A stretch of 24,426 nucleotides of DNA from Ophiosphaerella korrae (GCA_028456385.1 JALNQF010000537.1:1-24426); one strand, 5' to 3'. Shown: positions 10,788-21,771, counted from the first letter of the stretch. The notes: a model not told the origin generated them from the sequence alone. Numbers and translations are program-made.

Positions 10788-13528
10788 CTTAGAAGACTAT
10801 AAAATTATAAACTATCTAGCTACTTTAACTTATTATCTATAAAAGATATAATAGTTCTTTATCTAAGTCTATTATATATTAAGTTAAGTTCTACTTATAA
10901 GTAAGTATATATATTAAATAGACTTCTACTTATATTATTAAAAATATAGGCTAATTTAACTTTATTTTAAGATTTTTATAGTATAAAGCCTATACTATTA
11001 AACTTAACTACTATAATAGAATATTATTATTCTCTAATATTTACTACTAATAATACTACTAAATAACTAATAAAATTCCCTTAGTAGTATACTATAGTAG
11101 ACCTAGATATTATTTTACTATAGCTTTAAAAAAGCTAGTACTTAAACTATTATTTACTTTTATAGAGCCCTTAAGTAAGTACTCTAATAGGTATAAATAT
11201 AACTTATTAATAAATATTTAAACTATTAGTTATTATATAATTAAGGCTTTTACTAGAAGAAGTAAATATATACTTATAGTACTTACTTTAAATAGAATAC
11301 TACTACTAGTATACTACTATAAAGTAGCTAAGAAAGTAGATTATACGTAATTTTATAAGCTACTACTTATAGTAAAGCTTAAAGATATCTTATCTATAGA
11401 ACTACTCTAACTATATTAAGACCTAATACTCTATTTTAATAAAAAAGCTACTAAAGAACTCTTTTCTTATAAGCTATATAACTTAGAAATTACTTTTAAT
11501 CTTAGTATAAAAATTCTAGATACTAAACTTTACTTCTTTACTAACAAATAAGATAAAGTAATCTAGAAATATATTTAAGAAATAAAAGGTAAGGGCTTTA
11601 TTAGTAAATATAGCTCCTTAGCTAAAAATAACTTACTAATTATAGCTAAACTAGATAGTAGCTTATAAGTTTATATAGACTACTATAAGTTAAATAAATC
11701 TACTATTAAAGACTAGTACTTTATTCTATTCTTTAGAGAAATACTAGCTTACTTTAATAAAGTAAAGATTTTCTTTAAATTTAACGTAATATATACTTTT
11801 TACTACTTACGTATTACTTTAAATTTAGAATAGCTAACTACTTTTATTACTTACTTTAGTATATATACTTATAAGGTAGTACTCTTTAGCTTTACTAATA
11901 TACTAGCTACTTTCTAGTATACTATTAACTTAGCTTTACTAGAATATTTAGATAACTTCTATACTATATATATAGATAACGTCCTAATATACTCTAATAA
12001 TAAAATAGACTATATCTAGTATATTTATAAAGTACTTACGTAACTAAAAAAGTAAAGCTTTTATATAGATTTTAAAAAATCTAGCTTTTATACTACTTTA
12101 GTTAAGTTTTTAGGTATAATTATCTCTAATAAAGAAATTATAATAGATCTTTCTAAAGTTAAAGCTATCTAGAAGTAAGAAATACTAAAGACTACTAAAG
12201 AAGTCCTAGCCTTTTTAAGCTATACTAGATTCTTCTAGTACTTTATTAAGGATTACTTAAGCTTTACCTTACTACTTACTAAGTTAATTAAGTCTAAAGT
12301 TATTACTAAACTTACTAAAAGAGATAAGCTACTCTTTTAAAAAACTTAGTATAAGCTTTTTATAATTACTTTAGAATATATAGATACTTTTAATAAACTA
12401 AAAGCTACTTTCTAGCTAAAAGTAGTCTTACTTTACTTTAACTTCTTAAAACTAATCTATATCTAAACTAATACTTCTAGGTAAGCTTTAGGTAGAGTAA
12501 TAAGTTAACTAAACTAAGATAGAATCTAATAGCTAGTTAGCTTATTCTTAAAAAAATATACTCTAGTAGAATATAATTATAATATCTACAACCTAGAACT
12601 TATAGCTATAATCTAAGTATTTAAAGAATAGAAACTAAAGCTTATAAGTAGTCTATATATAATCTATATTATAATAGACTACTATAATTTAGAAACTTTT
12701 ATAATAACTAAAAAGCTTAATTACTACTAGGTACGCTAGTTATTATTTTTATCTTAATTTAATTTCTATATTAAATACGTACCTAGTAATATAAATAAAG
12801 TTATAGACGCCCTAAGCTACTAACTATAAGACTACTCTATAGATAATTCTAATCTATAAGTATTAAGAGCTAACTAAATTATCTTAAGCTTTTAAGTTCT
12901 AGTTCTAGGTATAAAACCTATACTAAATATAGTAATTTATATTCTAAGCTTTATAGACCTATAAAAGCTAGATAGATTTATACTAAAATAAGCTACTATA
13001 GTATATACCTACCTTCGCTATAATATAAAAATAAAACTAAAATTAGTAAACTTACTAGAAGATTTTCTACTACCTTATAATAGAGAACTAGACTTAGAAC
13101 TCTTACTATATTTTATTAACTTACGCCTAAAAGAAGAATTATTAGATATAGTATACTTAGAAGACTATATAGCCTAAGCTATATTTACTACTATAGATAG
13201 TAAATAATAAAAACTATTAAAAGCTTTCTATAAAGTAGGATACTACTTCTTATATACTAATATTAGCTCTACTAGATTAAAGAAAGAAAAGTACTTTTAA
13301 GTTAATAAAACGCGTCTATATATCTTTTTAAATATCTATCTATACTACTAAATCTTTAATTTATACTATAACTATTAGTTAGTAAGCTATAAAGAACTTT
13401 ATAGTACACTATATCTAATATATAAGTACTATTATTAGCTTAAAATACTTTAAGCTATTAAGTAATTTTATAATATATACCTAATCTACTACTATATAAA
13501 GAACTTATAAGATAGTAAACTTAGTTAC
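10787..13528 (+). pseudogene. pol: Element 2 Pol relic, 5' part: protease region, RT, RNase H, integrase finger
   Basis: One phase (2 mod 3) of about 910 codons, cut at 13528 by Element 3. The protease should lie at 10800-11300 but I could not identify its active site. RT: Val-Asp-Tyr-Arg-Lys-Leu-Asn-like motif around 11675-11695; both palm Asp positions are damaged, with LDV read as Phe-Asn-Val (Asn 11783-11785) and YIDD as Tyr-Ile-Asp-Asn (11969-11980). RNase H at 12420-12840, with the Thr-Asp-Ala-Ser Asp now Asn (12470-12472), ends in an Ala-Leu-Ser-like tail. The integrase HHCC finger is at about 13370-13510, its Cys codons now TAT or TAC. The rest of this integrase is at 21948. Confidence 0.88.
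13524..13528. repeat. Target site duplication of Element 3, left copy
   Basis: GTTAC directly before the left LTR of Element 3; the same five bases follow the right LTR at 21943-21947. Five base pairs is the usual duplication length for Ty3/gypsy integrases. Confidence 0.92.
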
Positions 13529-13678
13529 TATTATAGTCTTAGCTTTACTTAGACCTTAAGCTTATATAAAAGAAGTAGTATATATAGTAAGTAGAGAATA
13601 TATTCTTTTTCTTTCTTAAGATACTTAATATAACTTGTATACTTAATAATATATATATCTTAGAGCTAGTTTATAATA
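13529..13678 (+). repeat. Left LTR of Element 3 (150 bp)
   Basis: Starts TATTATAG and ends ATAATA (TGTTATAG...ATAACA before RIP). It is colinear with 21793-21942 with four differences, all transitions. Only one of the four (TG here, TA in the right copy, near 13637) is at a classical CpA/TpG site. The LTR is very short for a gypsy element. Confidence 0.95.
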
Positions 13679-13989
13679 ATTAAGTATCTTTATAAAAGTA
13701 TAATAGACTAAGTATATAATAACTCTATAGATTTCTTAATATTAGAGAATATCTATCTTAAACTATATTAATAATAAAGTATCTAATAAGTAGAAATAGT
13801 AATAATATAAAAACTTTAAAGAGAGCTACGTACTCTTCTAACGTACTAGATAGACTTATATAGATACCTAGTACCTCTAGATATAGCTATTTTACTACTA
13901 GTTAATATACTAATAGTTAATATACTACTAGTTAATATACTACCTTAAGATAAGATAACCTTAGCCCTAATCTTAATATAAATCTATTC
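13679..13989 (+). other. Leader of Element 3
   Basis: About 310 bases between the LTR and the first readable Gag codons. The primer-binding site should begin near 13679 (ATTAAGTATC) but no tRNA match can be asserted after RIP. It contains the short tandem repeat at 13901-13943. Confidence 0.45.
13901..13943. repeat. 15-bp tandem repeat, three copies
   Basis: GTTAATATACTAMTA-type units start at 13901, 13916 and 13931; the first and second differ by one base and the third is nearly complete. They lie in the leader of Element 3, just upstream of readable Gag. The period is a multiple of three, but the phase here is not clearly coding. Confidence 0.85.
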
Positions 13990-14824
13990 TAAATATAAGC
14001 TACTCTTAATAGGTAAACCCTTTTTAGGTAATAAAGTATACTTTTAAGCTTAAAAAGTTACTCTTACTTATAAGCTTATAACTAACGTAGACTTTATTAG
14101 AGGGCTAAGAGAGTAATTTATATATATTTAGGCTAACCTAAGCCTATATATAAAAGGAGGTCGCTATATACTATAAGGCTAGTAAGTATAATATAGATTA
14201 GGATCTCTAACTCTTTATAGAGTATCTAACGTTTATATATAAAGATAATTATAGCTAAGAATATATTTTAGTAGAGCTAAACTATATCTAGTAAAGAGCT
14301 AAAAAATAGTTTATAGAATTCTTTATATAATTTAAAACGCTAATATATAAAAGTAGTAGATACTACTAAGATAATAAATATTATATTACTAAACTCTATA
14401 AAGTATTAAACTAGAATATAAACGTAGTTACTATAAATTAAGGTATCTCTTATACTTTATTTAATAAAGCTATAGTAACGTATTAGTTAATAGCTATAGA
14501 CTTAGAAACCTACTACTATAACTATAAAATTATACTTCTAATAGCCTTAAAGTATAATAATAATAAAAATACTCTAATAATAGGTATTAGTATAATAAAT
14601 ACGTTATAGAAAGATAAAGACTCTAAGAAAAGAAACTAGAACCTAAAAAGGCGTACTAATTAGATTCTAGACTTTCTATTCTAGTAGCGCTATATAGTAA
14701 GCTACTATATACGCTATAGTAAGATAGGTTATATAGCGCGTAAATATATAAATATAGTATCTTTATATATATTAGCTATAACTTTACTATACTAACTTAA
14801 TAAAGAAACTACTAAGGTTTTTTT
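13990..14824 (+). pseudogene. gag: Element 3 Gag relic with CCHC knuckle
   Basis: A readable phase (0 mod 3) of about 280 codons. It starts as a capsid-like region (Phe-Ile-Glu-Phe-Phe near 14310) and ends in a zinc knuckle at 14706-14747, with CX2CX4HX4C spacing. The three Cys and the His are all TAT codons, exactly the RIP products of TGT and CAT, while the Lys-Met-Gly and Ile-Ala-Arg-Lys between them are still legible. The protein is much shorter than the Gag of Elements 1 and 2. The true start is not visible. The phase runs into T_TTT_TTA at 14819-14825, then meets TAA at 14832-14834. Confidence 0.85.
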
Positions 14825-14825
14825 A
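14819..14825 (+). promoter_or_regulatory. Candidate -1 frameshift heptamer, Element 3
   Basis: TTTTTTA is read in the Gag phase as T_TTT_TTA (codons 14820-14822 and 14823-14825), a canonical slippery heptamer. It lies 71 bases after the zinc knuckle, and Pol continues from 14825 in the -1 phase. Eight bases downstream, ACCTC (14834-14838) can pair with GAGGT (14861-14865), and a palindrome TCCTAGCTAGGA (14851-14862) competes for part of it; either could have been the remnant of a stimulatory stem. Confidence 0.6.
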
Positions 14826-17800
14826 GAAAACTAACCTCTCTTAACTAAAATCCTAGCTAGGAGGTAGAGCGAATATACTTAGTAAGAGTTAATTAGCTAG
14901 ATTAGTAGGATTTAAATATTCTAGAAAATATAGTACTCTTCTAGTAAGTAATAAATAAACTCCTATTTAAAATATAAATATTTTTAAACTATAGTATATT
15001 TGTATAGGTACTAGTTAATATAAAGTATAAGTATTTTAGTATAGTAAGTAAAGAGGTTACTAAGTAGATAGAGACTAAGTTTATTAGCATTCTACTAAGA
15101 GCTCTATAATAAGTAGTAAGCTTACTAAAAGATATAGTAATTACTAGAGTAGTAATCTTATACTATAACCTAGATAGGTAGTAGTCTTAACTACTTGTAT
15201 ATATAATACTAGGACTAAACTAGGACCTAATTTTAGGAAAACCTTAGTTACGACGTAAAGAAGCTATACTAGATATAGACTAAAGAATAATAATAATCTA
15301 TAAAGTAGGTAATATAGTTATAAAAGAGTACTAATAGTAATAACTACTAGGTAAGATAGAAGTAATTTATAGCCTACGTATAAAAGAATTAAAACTATCT
15401 AAGTAAAAAAAAGATAATATAAAATACTCCTACTATATAATAAATATTAGAGAAATTATAACTATACTAAACTTAAAAAGAAGACGTATAGAAAGTAGAG
15501 AAATAAAGCTACCTAAAGAGTTAAGTAATTTTAAATAGCTTTTTAATAAAGAAAGCGCTTATAAATTACTTTTATACTAAGGACGTATAAACTACTATAT
15601 TTACTTAGAACTAAAAAGTAATAGAAGACTAGTAGAGCTACTATAAGGCCTCCTTTATAATATATCTAGAGAAGAATTACTAGAGCTTAGGCGCTAGCTA
15701 ACTAAACTTATAGATAAAGGTTAGATACGTGCTAGTACCTTATCTATAGGTACTCTAGTCCTACTAGTTAGAAAACTAAAAAGTAGATAAAGGCTATACG
15801 TAGACTATAAAGGCCTTAATAAAATTACTATACTAGACTAATACTTTTTACTACTAATTAAAGAAACGCTATATATACTAAGTTTAGCTAAATAGTTTAC
15901 TAAAGTTAATATATAAGTAGTATTCTATAAAATCTAGATTATAAAAAGTAATAAGTACTTTATAGCTTTCTATATATAGTTTAGACTATTTAAATAGCTA
16001 GTCTATTCTTTTAAGCTTATAAGTATACTTATAATATTTTTATAATATATTAATAGTATACTTAAAGAGATACTAGAAGTTTTTATAATATTATACCTAG
16101 ATAATATACTAATTTACTTATTAGGGTTATAAAAAGACTATTTTAATAAAGTTAAGTAAGTACTATAGCTCTTAAGTAAAGCTAAACTCTACTTTAACTT
16201 TAGTAAAAGTATATTTATAATAAAAGAAGTTAAATACCTAGGATATATTATAGAAGTAGAAATAGTAATTTACTTAGACTCTAAAAAGATAAAAGCTATC
16301 TAAGAATAAGAACTCTTTTACTTACTATATAGTATCTATATATTCTTTAGATTTACTAACTTTTATAGAGAATTTATCTCTAACTTTTTAAAAGTAGTAG
16401 TACTACTATACTATTTTATAAACAAGAATATACTATTCTAGTAGTAGAAAAAGTAAGATAAAGCCTTTTTAGTATTAAAGTTAGTATTTATTTTAGGCCT
16501 AATCCTTATATAATAAGACTTATTAAGAGATATAGTTATAAAAGTAGATTATTTAGGTAAAGCTTTAGGGAGATACTTATTACAATAAATTAAAAGAGTA
16601 TTATACCCTATTACTTACTACTCTATAGTATTAATAGTAGAATAATAAAACTATACTATTTATAACAAGGAAATAAAAGTAGTACTTAGCTACTTAGAAC
16701 TATAGAGAGTAGAACTATAAAGTATATATTACTTATTTACTATCTTAATAGACTATAAAAACTTAGAGTATTTTATTATAGCTAAAGAACTCTTAGAATA
16801 GTAATATAGATAAGCTAAAAAACTATTATACTTTTAATTTTACTTATAGTATAGGCTAAGTAAACTAGTATCTAGGCTAGACGCGCTAAGCTATTATAAA
16901 TAAGATTAAGTAGAAATAGAAATATAAATAGTACTATTAATACGTCTAGTCTTAATCTATATAGTTAAAATAGTAGATTAGAGTACTAAGAGTAAGAGCT
17001 TAAAAGAAACTTATATCTTTATAGATTTTTATATATAAGAACTCTAGAATAAAGCTATAATATAATACTTTATATATAAAGTACACTTAGAAGTAGTATA
17101 TAATAGTAATAGATCTTTCTTAATAAAGGCTAATATAATATAATAAATTAGAGATTATAGTATTATAGCGTATAGAGTACTTTTATAGTAAGGCGTTACT
17201 TAGCTACTATTATAGAAACTACTAATAATAATAGTAATCTAGTAAGTATATAAGTTAAACCTAGCTAGATACCTTAGCTATAACGCTACGTTTAGAATAA
17301 TTTAGCGTAATTATTACTAGAATAAGATAGCTAAAGACATTATATACTTTATATATAATTATTACTATTTTAGAGTATATATATTGTAATAGAAATAACA
17401 AGGACTCTTGTAACTACTTTTAGTACTAGATTATTTCTAGTTATAGATTTTAATAGACTTTATAGTAGACCTACTTATAAAAGATAAGAATACGCTAAAA
17501 TACTTACTAGTACTTACTAATAGACTATCTAAGTACGTATAGCTAGAAGCTATAAACTTAATAGTAGCTAAGGTATATATAGAATAGTTCTAAGATATAT
17601 AGTAGTATTTCTATAAGTTTCTATTAGCTATTATTACTAACTAAGAGTTAAACTAGCTAGGAAAATTTTAGACTACGCTTTACTAGCTAGTAGGAATATA
17701 ATAGCTACTTTTTACTTTATACTATCTCTAAACTAATAGAAGTATAGAATAGGTAAATTAAAAAGTATAAGTAGTACTATACGTAATAGTATACTTTAAA

Positions 17801-18515
17801 CAAATAAACTAGCCTAAATACCTTCTTACTTATTAATTAGTACTAAATAATAAGGATTTAAGTATAATAGGAGTTAGTATAAACTTACTTCTTTATAGTT
17901 TTATAATAGTACTACTATAGAAAAAGTAAGACGCTCTTCTTTCTATAAAAATACTCTAAGAGTAAATAGTATAATTTAAAGAATACCTATAAACTAGTAT
18001 AGAACTAGCCTAAGTAGTAATTATATTTATATAATAATACTAACAAGAAGTAATAAACTAGTTGTAAAGACTAGTAGAGTATTTTTAGATAAGTAACTAA
18101 GTTTAGTTTTCTTTATAAAATATTAAAATAAACTACTTAAGTAAAAAGCTAGAATAGTTATAAATAAAGTATACTATAACTATAGTTTTATCTCTACTTA
18201 TAGTAATACTAGACTTACTAGGAAACCTATATAAAACTATTTACGTAGACTTAATAGAATAAGTAGCTACTAACTTCTTACTTAGCTAGAAATTATAAGA
18301 TAACTAGCTTACTATAGTTCTTAGACTTAAAGAAAATAACTTAAGCTTTAGAGAATAAGAGGTAGAAGAGATACTACGCGTTAAGAACGTATAAAGAAAA
18401 AGAAAGTAATAAGTACTAGTAAAATAGAAAGGCTAGTTAAAGCTAACTTAGTAACCTTTAAAGGATATATAAGATATAGAGGCTCTAGAGTACTTTAAAA
18501 GTAGGTAGGAGAATA
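14825..18515 (+). pseudogene. pol: Element 3 Pol relic: protease, RT, RNase H, integrase, chromodomain
   Basis: One phase (2 mod 3). Protease: a possible active site at 15017-15025 (Ala-Leu-Val-Asp-like, the Asp now Asn), and a Leu-Gly-Lys-Pro-Trp-Leu-like motif near 15236-15256. RT: VDY motif at 15800-15808; first palm Asp is Asn (15908-15910) and YLDD reads Tyr-Leu-Asp-Asn (16094-16105). RNase H Asp retained at 16547-16549. Integrase: HHCC finger about 17265-17385; first DDE Asp is Asn (17519-17521), the second is Asn (17639-17641), the Glu is retained (17747-17749). The chromodomain is at 18359-18510. Its palm motifs and Arg-Gly-Leu-Asn-Lys-like motif differ from Elements 1 and 2, so it is a separate family. 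No indels are needed to read it. Confidence 0.9.
18359..18510 (+). pseudogene. Chromodomain relic of Element 3 Pol
   Basis: In phase with Pol. It reads Glu-Val-Glu-Glu-Ile-Leu-Arg (18359-18379), then Val-Leu-Val-Lys-Trp-Lys-Gly (TAG for Trp, near 18418-18435), a Pro-Thr-Trp-Glu-Pro-like region and Ala-Leu-Glu-Tyr-Phe-Lys at the end. The order and spacing are those of retrotransposon chromodomains. Confidence 0.82.
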
Positions 18516-20334
18516 TATAGTATTAAAATAGCCTTTTAGTTTAGTATAGAATAAGTAAAAGAAAGGTAGTATTATTAATTAGAGCCTAAAATAAGTATAT
18601 AGAGTATATAGCTTCCTTTATAAAAGAAGTTAAAACTAAGCTACTTTATAAGTAGAATAGTACTATTATAGTAGAGAAAAAAAAATATATATATAATAAA
18701 TACTTTTAAGTATCTCTTTAGATAGAGCCTAAGAACCTTACTATAATATATAAAGTACTAGCCTAGTATAAAATTACTACTAAACTACTTATAAAGATCT
18801 TATTCTTTATCCTTACTTTTATTAATAAAATTATCTTCTTTATTAGATTTTTTTTATACTTTAGATATAGAAGAAGCCTCTTTTACTTTAAGCTAGTAAA
18901 GTAATTAGTTATAATAAGCCTCTTTAAGCTAACGCTTAAGATAATAGTACTACTAATCTAAGGACTTAGCGCTTTTACTAGAATAATAAGAAGGGAGAAG
19001 TAAGAGAGTATAATAAGTTAAGTAAGTAGCTAGAGTATAGTAGTAGTAAGGCTATACTAAGAAAGTACTTAGAAAGTAAGTACTTAACTAAGACTATAAA
19101 ATAGTAAACCTATTAATATCTTTAAAACTAGTAAAATTACCTCTTTTACTATAAAGACGCTAGCCTAATACTTTAGAGAAGATATTACGCTTTATATTAG
19201 AACGTAAGTAAAAGAGTATAGTAAGAATAGAATAAGATAGTTAAGAGGAAGTAGTAAGTCTAAGATAGTTAAAGTACTTAATCTAAGAAGTAGTAGTAAA
19301 GAAATAATCTAAGATTATATTAATATTATACTATATACTAGAATTAGTACTTAGCTAGTAAAAAAATACTATAATAACTTACTTCTATATTACTCTTAAA
19401 ATAGTTAAAATAATAATTAATAGTATTAAAATACTAGTTAGTCTATTATTAGTCTTTTATATATTAACGCTTAGATTCTTAAAAAGCTTAAGTAGTAGCT
19501 ATAACTAGATACTAGATATCTAAAGTAGTACTATAGCACTCTTAGTTAAAAGTATTTATTAGAGGATTTTAGAAAAGCTATATTTAATTAGTTACTTTAC
19601 TACCTTAATTTATTTCTAACTTATACTACTTATAGGCTAAATATATAATATTTCTAGAGTAGTTATTATTAGAAGTAGTCTAAAGAGTTATTAGATTTAA
19701 AAGAGGTTATAGTAATTTAATAAAAAGGCTTTTTTATAATAGCTATATAAGGGCCCTATTAGAGAGAGATACTAAGGCTTTTAGAAAAGCTTTTTTTAAG
19801 TTAGTTACTTATAACTTAAAAGTAATAAGTATAAACTAAGTAGATTAATTATTCTTTCTATCTTTAGCTTTGCGCTCTATTTATATATCTACGATATAGT
19901 AGTCTTAGCTAGGTCTTTTAAGATAGTAGTAAGCTAAATCCTTAATACTCTTTTATTAAGGTACTAGTTTCTTTATTATATTAGTTATACTAACGTAGTC
20001 TATCTCTTTATATATAAGATTCTTTGTTTAATTCCTTTATTTATAAAAGTTAAAGCTATAATCCTTTTAGCTATAGTAGAGTTAGTAGCTTAGTAATTAT
20101 TACGCCTATACGCTAAGCTAATTAGATTGTAGTACTAGCTTAAGCGAGCTAATTAATAGATTCTAAGTATACCTAGAATCTATTACGCTTCTTTACGTAT
20201 ATACTATTAAGTATCTAATTATATAACTTATCTAATAAGAGTAAACTTATAGTTATATTATAGCTTATAGAAATAGAGTATAAAATAGTAATAAGTACTT
20301 TAAGTAAGCTTAAAATAATTAGTACTATAAGTAC
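18516..20334 (+). pseudogene. Unassigned coding-like region after Element 3 Pol (env or accessory position), part 1
   Basis: I do not recognise this sequence. The Pol phase (2 mod 3) stays readable past the chromodomain to about 19290, with relatively few stops, all of RIP type. After an unclear stretch, phase 1 mod 3 becomes readable from about 19660 to 20330; the best part, 19690-19860, has only about three stops in 60 codons and mixes Arg, Glu, Asp and Lys with Leu and Phe in a protein-like way. It lies between the chromodomain and the 3' LTR, where env or captured genes sit in LTR elements. Hydrophobic runs are visible (near 18790-18860 and 19975-20040), but RIP turns Pro and Ser into Leu and Thr into Ile, so membrane segments cannot be claimed. 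It could also be a separate nested insertion. Confidence 0.45.
20154..20185. repeat. Perfect 12-bp inverted repeat
   Basis: TAATAGATTCTA (20154-20165) and its exact reverse complement (20174-20185) are separated by eight bases. AAGCG just upstream (20141-20145) can also pair with CGCTT downstream (20186-20190) across a gap. It lies within the unassigned region. It may be incidental, but it is one of the longest perfect GC-containing stems in the window. Confidence 0.75.
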
Positions 20335-21060
20335 TCTTTACTTTAATATATATATTACTTACTTAATACTTTTTAGTATAAAAATAGACTTAGGTATAAA
20401 GTACTATATATACTTTAAAACTAGTAGTAAAAAGATATAAGTTATACTTATAGAATACTTTTACTTTAGTATAAGTAGTATAGCTATTTTTATAACTAGG
20501 CTTATATTTAGCTTTACTAAATATTATAAGCTAACTAATATACTTATAGTATATCTTTTTAGAAGTAAAAAAAGAGACTAGATTTTTATTACTAGAGTTA
20601 CCTTTAAGAATATAACGCCTAGTATAGTAAAGAGTAAAGTAAGTAAAGAGAGGCTAGTAACTAGTTAGCTAATTATCTTAGAAAAAAGTAAATACTTACT
20701 AGAGTAGGTTATTCTCTATAATAGCTTAAGGTAAGATTCTTAGAGTACTATAGAGGATTACCTTTACTACTACTACTAGGCTAGAGACTTAGAATAGTTA
20801 AAGGATTTAGATAAGCTATAATTAAAGTAGTATAATAAGTATAGTACTAATATAAAAAAGGTATAAAAGAAGTATAAGAGAAGTATAAAGAATAAAATAT
20901 ATAAAATAAGAGCTAAGACTAAATAAGTATAAAAGAATAAGTATACTAAGTAAACCTATATAGTAAAATAGGCTATAGTACTAAGTTTTAGTATATTAGC
21001 GTATAGGTATAAGGCTAGGCTCTATACTACTAGACTAGACGTAACCCTAAAAGAAGTATA
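20335..21060 (+). pseudogene. Unassigned coding-like region after Element 3 Pol, part 2
   Basis: Phase 2 mod 3 becomes very clean here: about 240 codons with few stops, each a plausible mutated Gln or Trp codon. The first two thirds contain Phe, Ile and Tyr-rich stretches broken by Lys-Arg-Asp and Ser-Lys-Lys-Arg-like basic patches. The final third (about 20780-20950) is highly charged and basic, Asp-Leu-Asp-Lys-Leu followed by many Lys and Arg, possibly helical. The shift from the preceding block at about 20335 needs one indel or an intron. The readable phase runs into the first copy of the 183-bp repeat. No family is recognised. Confidence 0.5.
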
Positions 21061-21176
21061 GTATACCTAATAGGTATACTAGGTATAGAATAGTATATAT
21101 ATATACTAAGGATACTTATAGTAGGCTTAGGGCTAGCTTATAGCTAGCTAATAGTTATATAAAAGTACTTATAATA
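20994..21176 (+). repeat. 183-bp direct repeat, copy A
   Basis: Colinear with 21472-21654 at an offset of exactly 478 bp, with few differences, mostly transitions plus a short divergent patch near 21000-21007. It contains a perfect palindromic hairpin, GTATACCTAATAGGTATAC (21061-21079), and a TATATAAAAG promoter-like stretch (about 21156-21165). Confidence 0.92.
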
Positions 21177-21471
21177 TTATCTCTCTTTTTTCTAGACTTT
21201 ATTCTAAGGACCTAAAGTAGAGTATAGTTACTATAGTACTACTAGATAACTACTATAAGCTTATAGCGTAGTACTATAGACCTATTATATTATTAAAGGA
21301 GTAGTAACGTAATACTTTATTACTATAGTAATAGACAAAGCTACGTACTATACACTAGACTTTTAGTAAGTAATAGTAATAAGGTAAGCCTTACGCCTTA
21401 GCTAAAGTTAAAGGAGATATTTAGCTAGCTTTAGCTAGCCTAAGAATAGAGACGTACTTAAACTTAGGCTA
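21177..21471. other. Interval between the 183-bp repeats
   Basis: 295 bases without a domain or a sustained frame. It starts with a pyrimidine-rich run (TCTCTCTTTTTTCTAG, about 21179-21194) and ends with TTTAGCTAGCTTTAGCTAGC-like palindromic sequence. It may be the internal part of a TRIM-like element. Confidence 0.4.
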
Positions 21472-21654
21472 TATTAGGTATACTCTATAAGGCTAAGCTC
21501 TATACTACTAGACTAGACGTAACCCTAAAAGAAGTATAGTATACCTAATAGGTATACTAGGTATAGAATAGTATATATATATACTAAGGATACTTGTAGT
21601 AAGCCTAAGGCTAGCTTATAGCTAGCTAAAGGTTATATAAAAGTACTTATAATA
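21472..21654 (+). repeat. 183-bp direct repeat, copy B
   Basis: Second copy of 20994-21176, with the same internal hairpin at 21539-21557. It retains a TG at 21595-21596 that is lost in copy A, and copy A has GGCTTAGGGC where B has AGCCTAAGGC, so the copies mutated separately. Confidence 0.92.
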
Positions 21655-21771
21655 ATAAGCTCTAAACTAACCTAAGTATTAGTATATATACTAGAGTATA
21701 ACTTTAAATAGTAAAAAGTATAACTATAATATATTAAATAATAAAACTATACTAGACCTAGTAAAGATACT

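Larger units (their letters stand above)
20994..21654. mobile_element. Possible miniature LTR element (TRIM-like) or partial duplication
   Basis: Two direct repeats of 183 bp (20994-21176 and 21472-21654) surround 295 bp. Both start TATTAG and end ATAATA, which would be TGTTAG...ATAACA before RIP and resembles the LTR termini of Element 3. Size and layout fit a terminal-repeat retrotransposon in miniature. Against this, no target duplication is evident (TAGTA before, ATAAG after), no purine tract precedes the second copy, and the coding-like phase of the upstream region runs into the first copy. A simple 478-bp partial duplication is the alternative. Confidence 0.5.

Noticed and set aside
10880..10960. 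Protease active site of Element 2
   Set aside because: The region lies where a retropepsin should be and is in the Pol phase, but I could not derive Asp-Ser/Thr-Gly from the codons by RIP changes alone.
18790..20040. Transmembrane segments proving an envelope protein
   Set aside because: RIP changes Pro and Ser codons to Leu, Thr to Ile and Ala to Val, so hydrophobic runs are expected as an artefact in any RIPed coding sequence.
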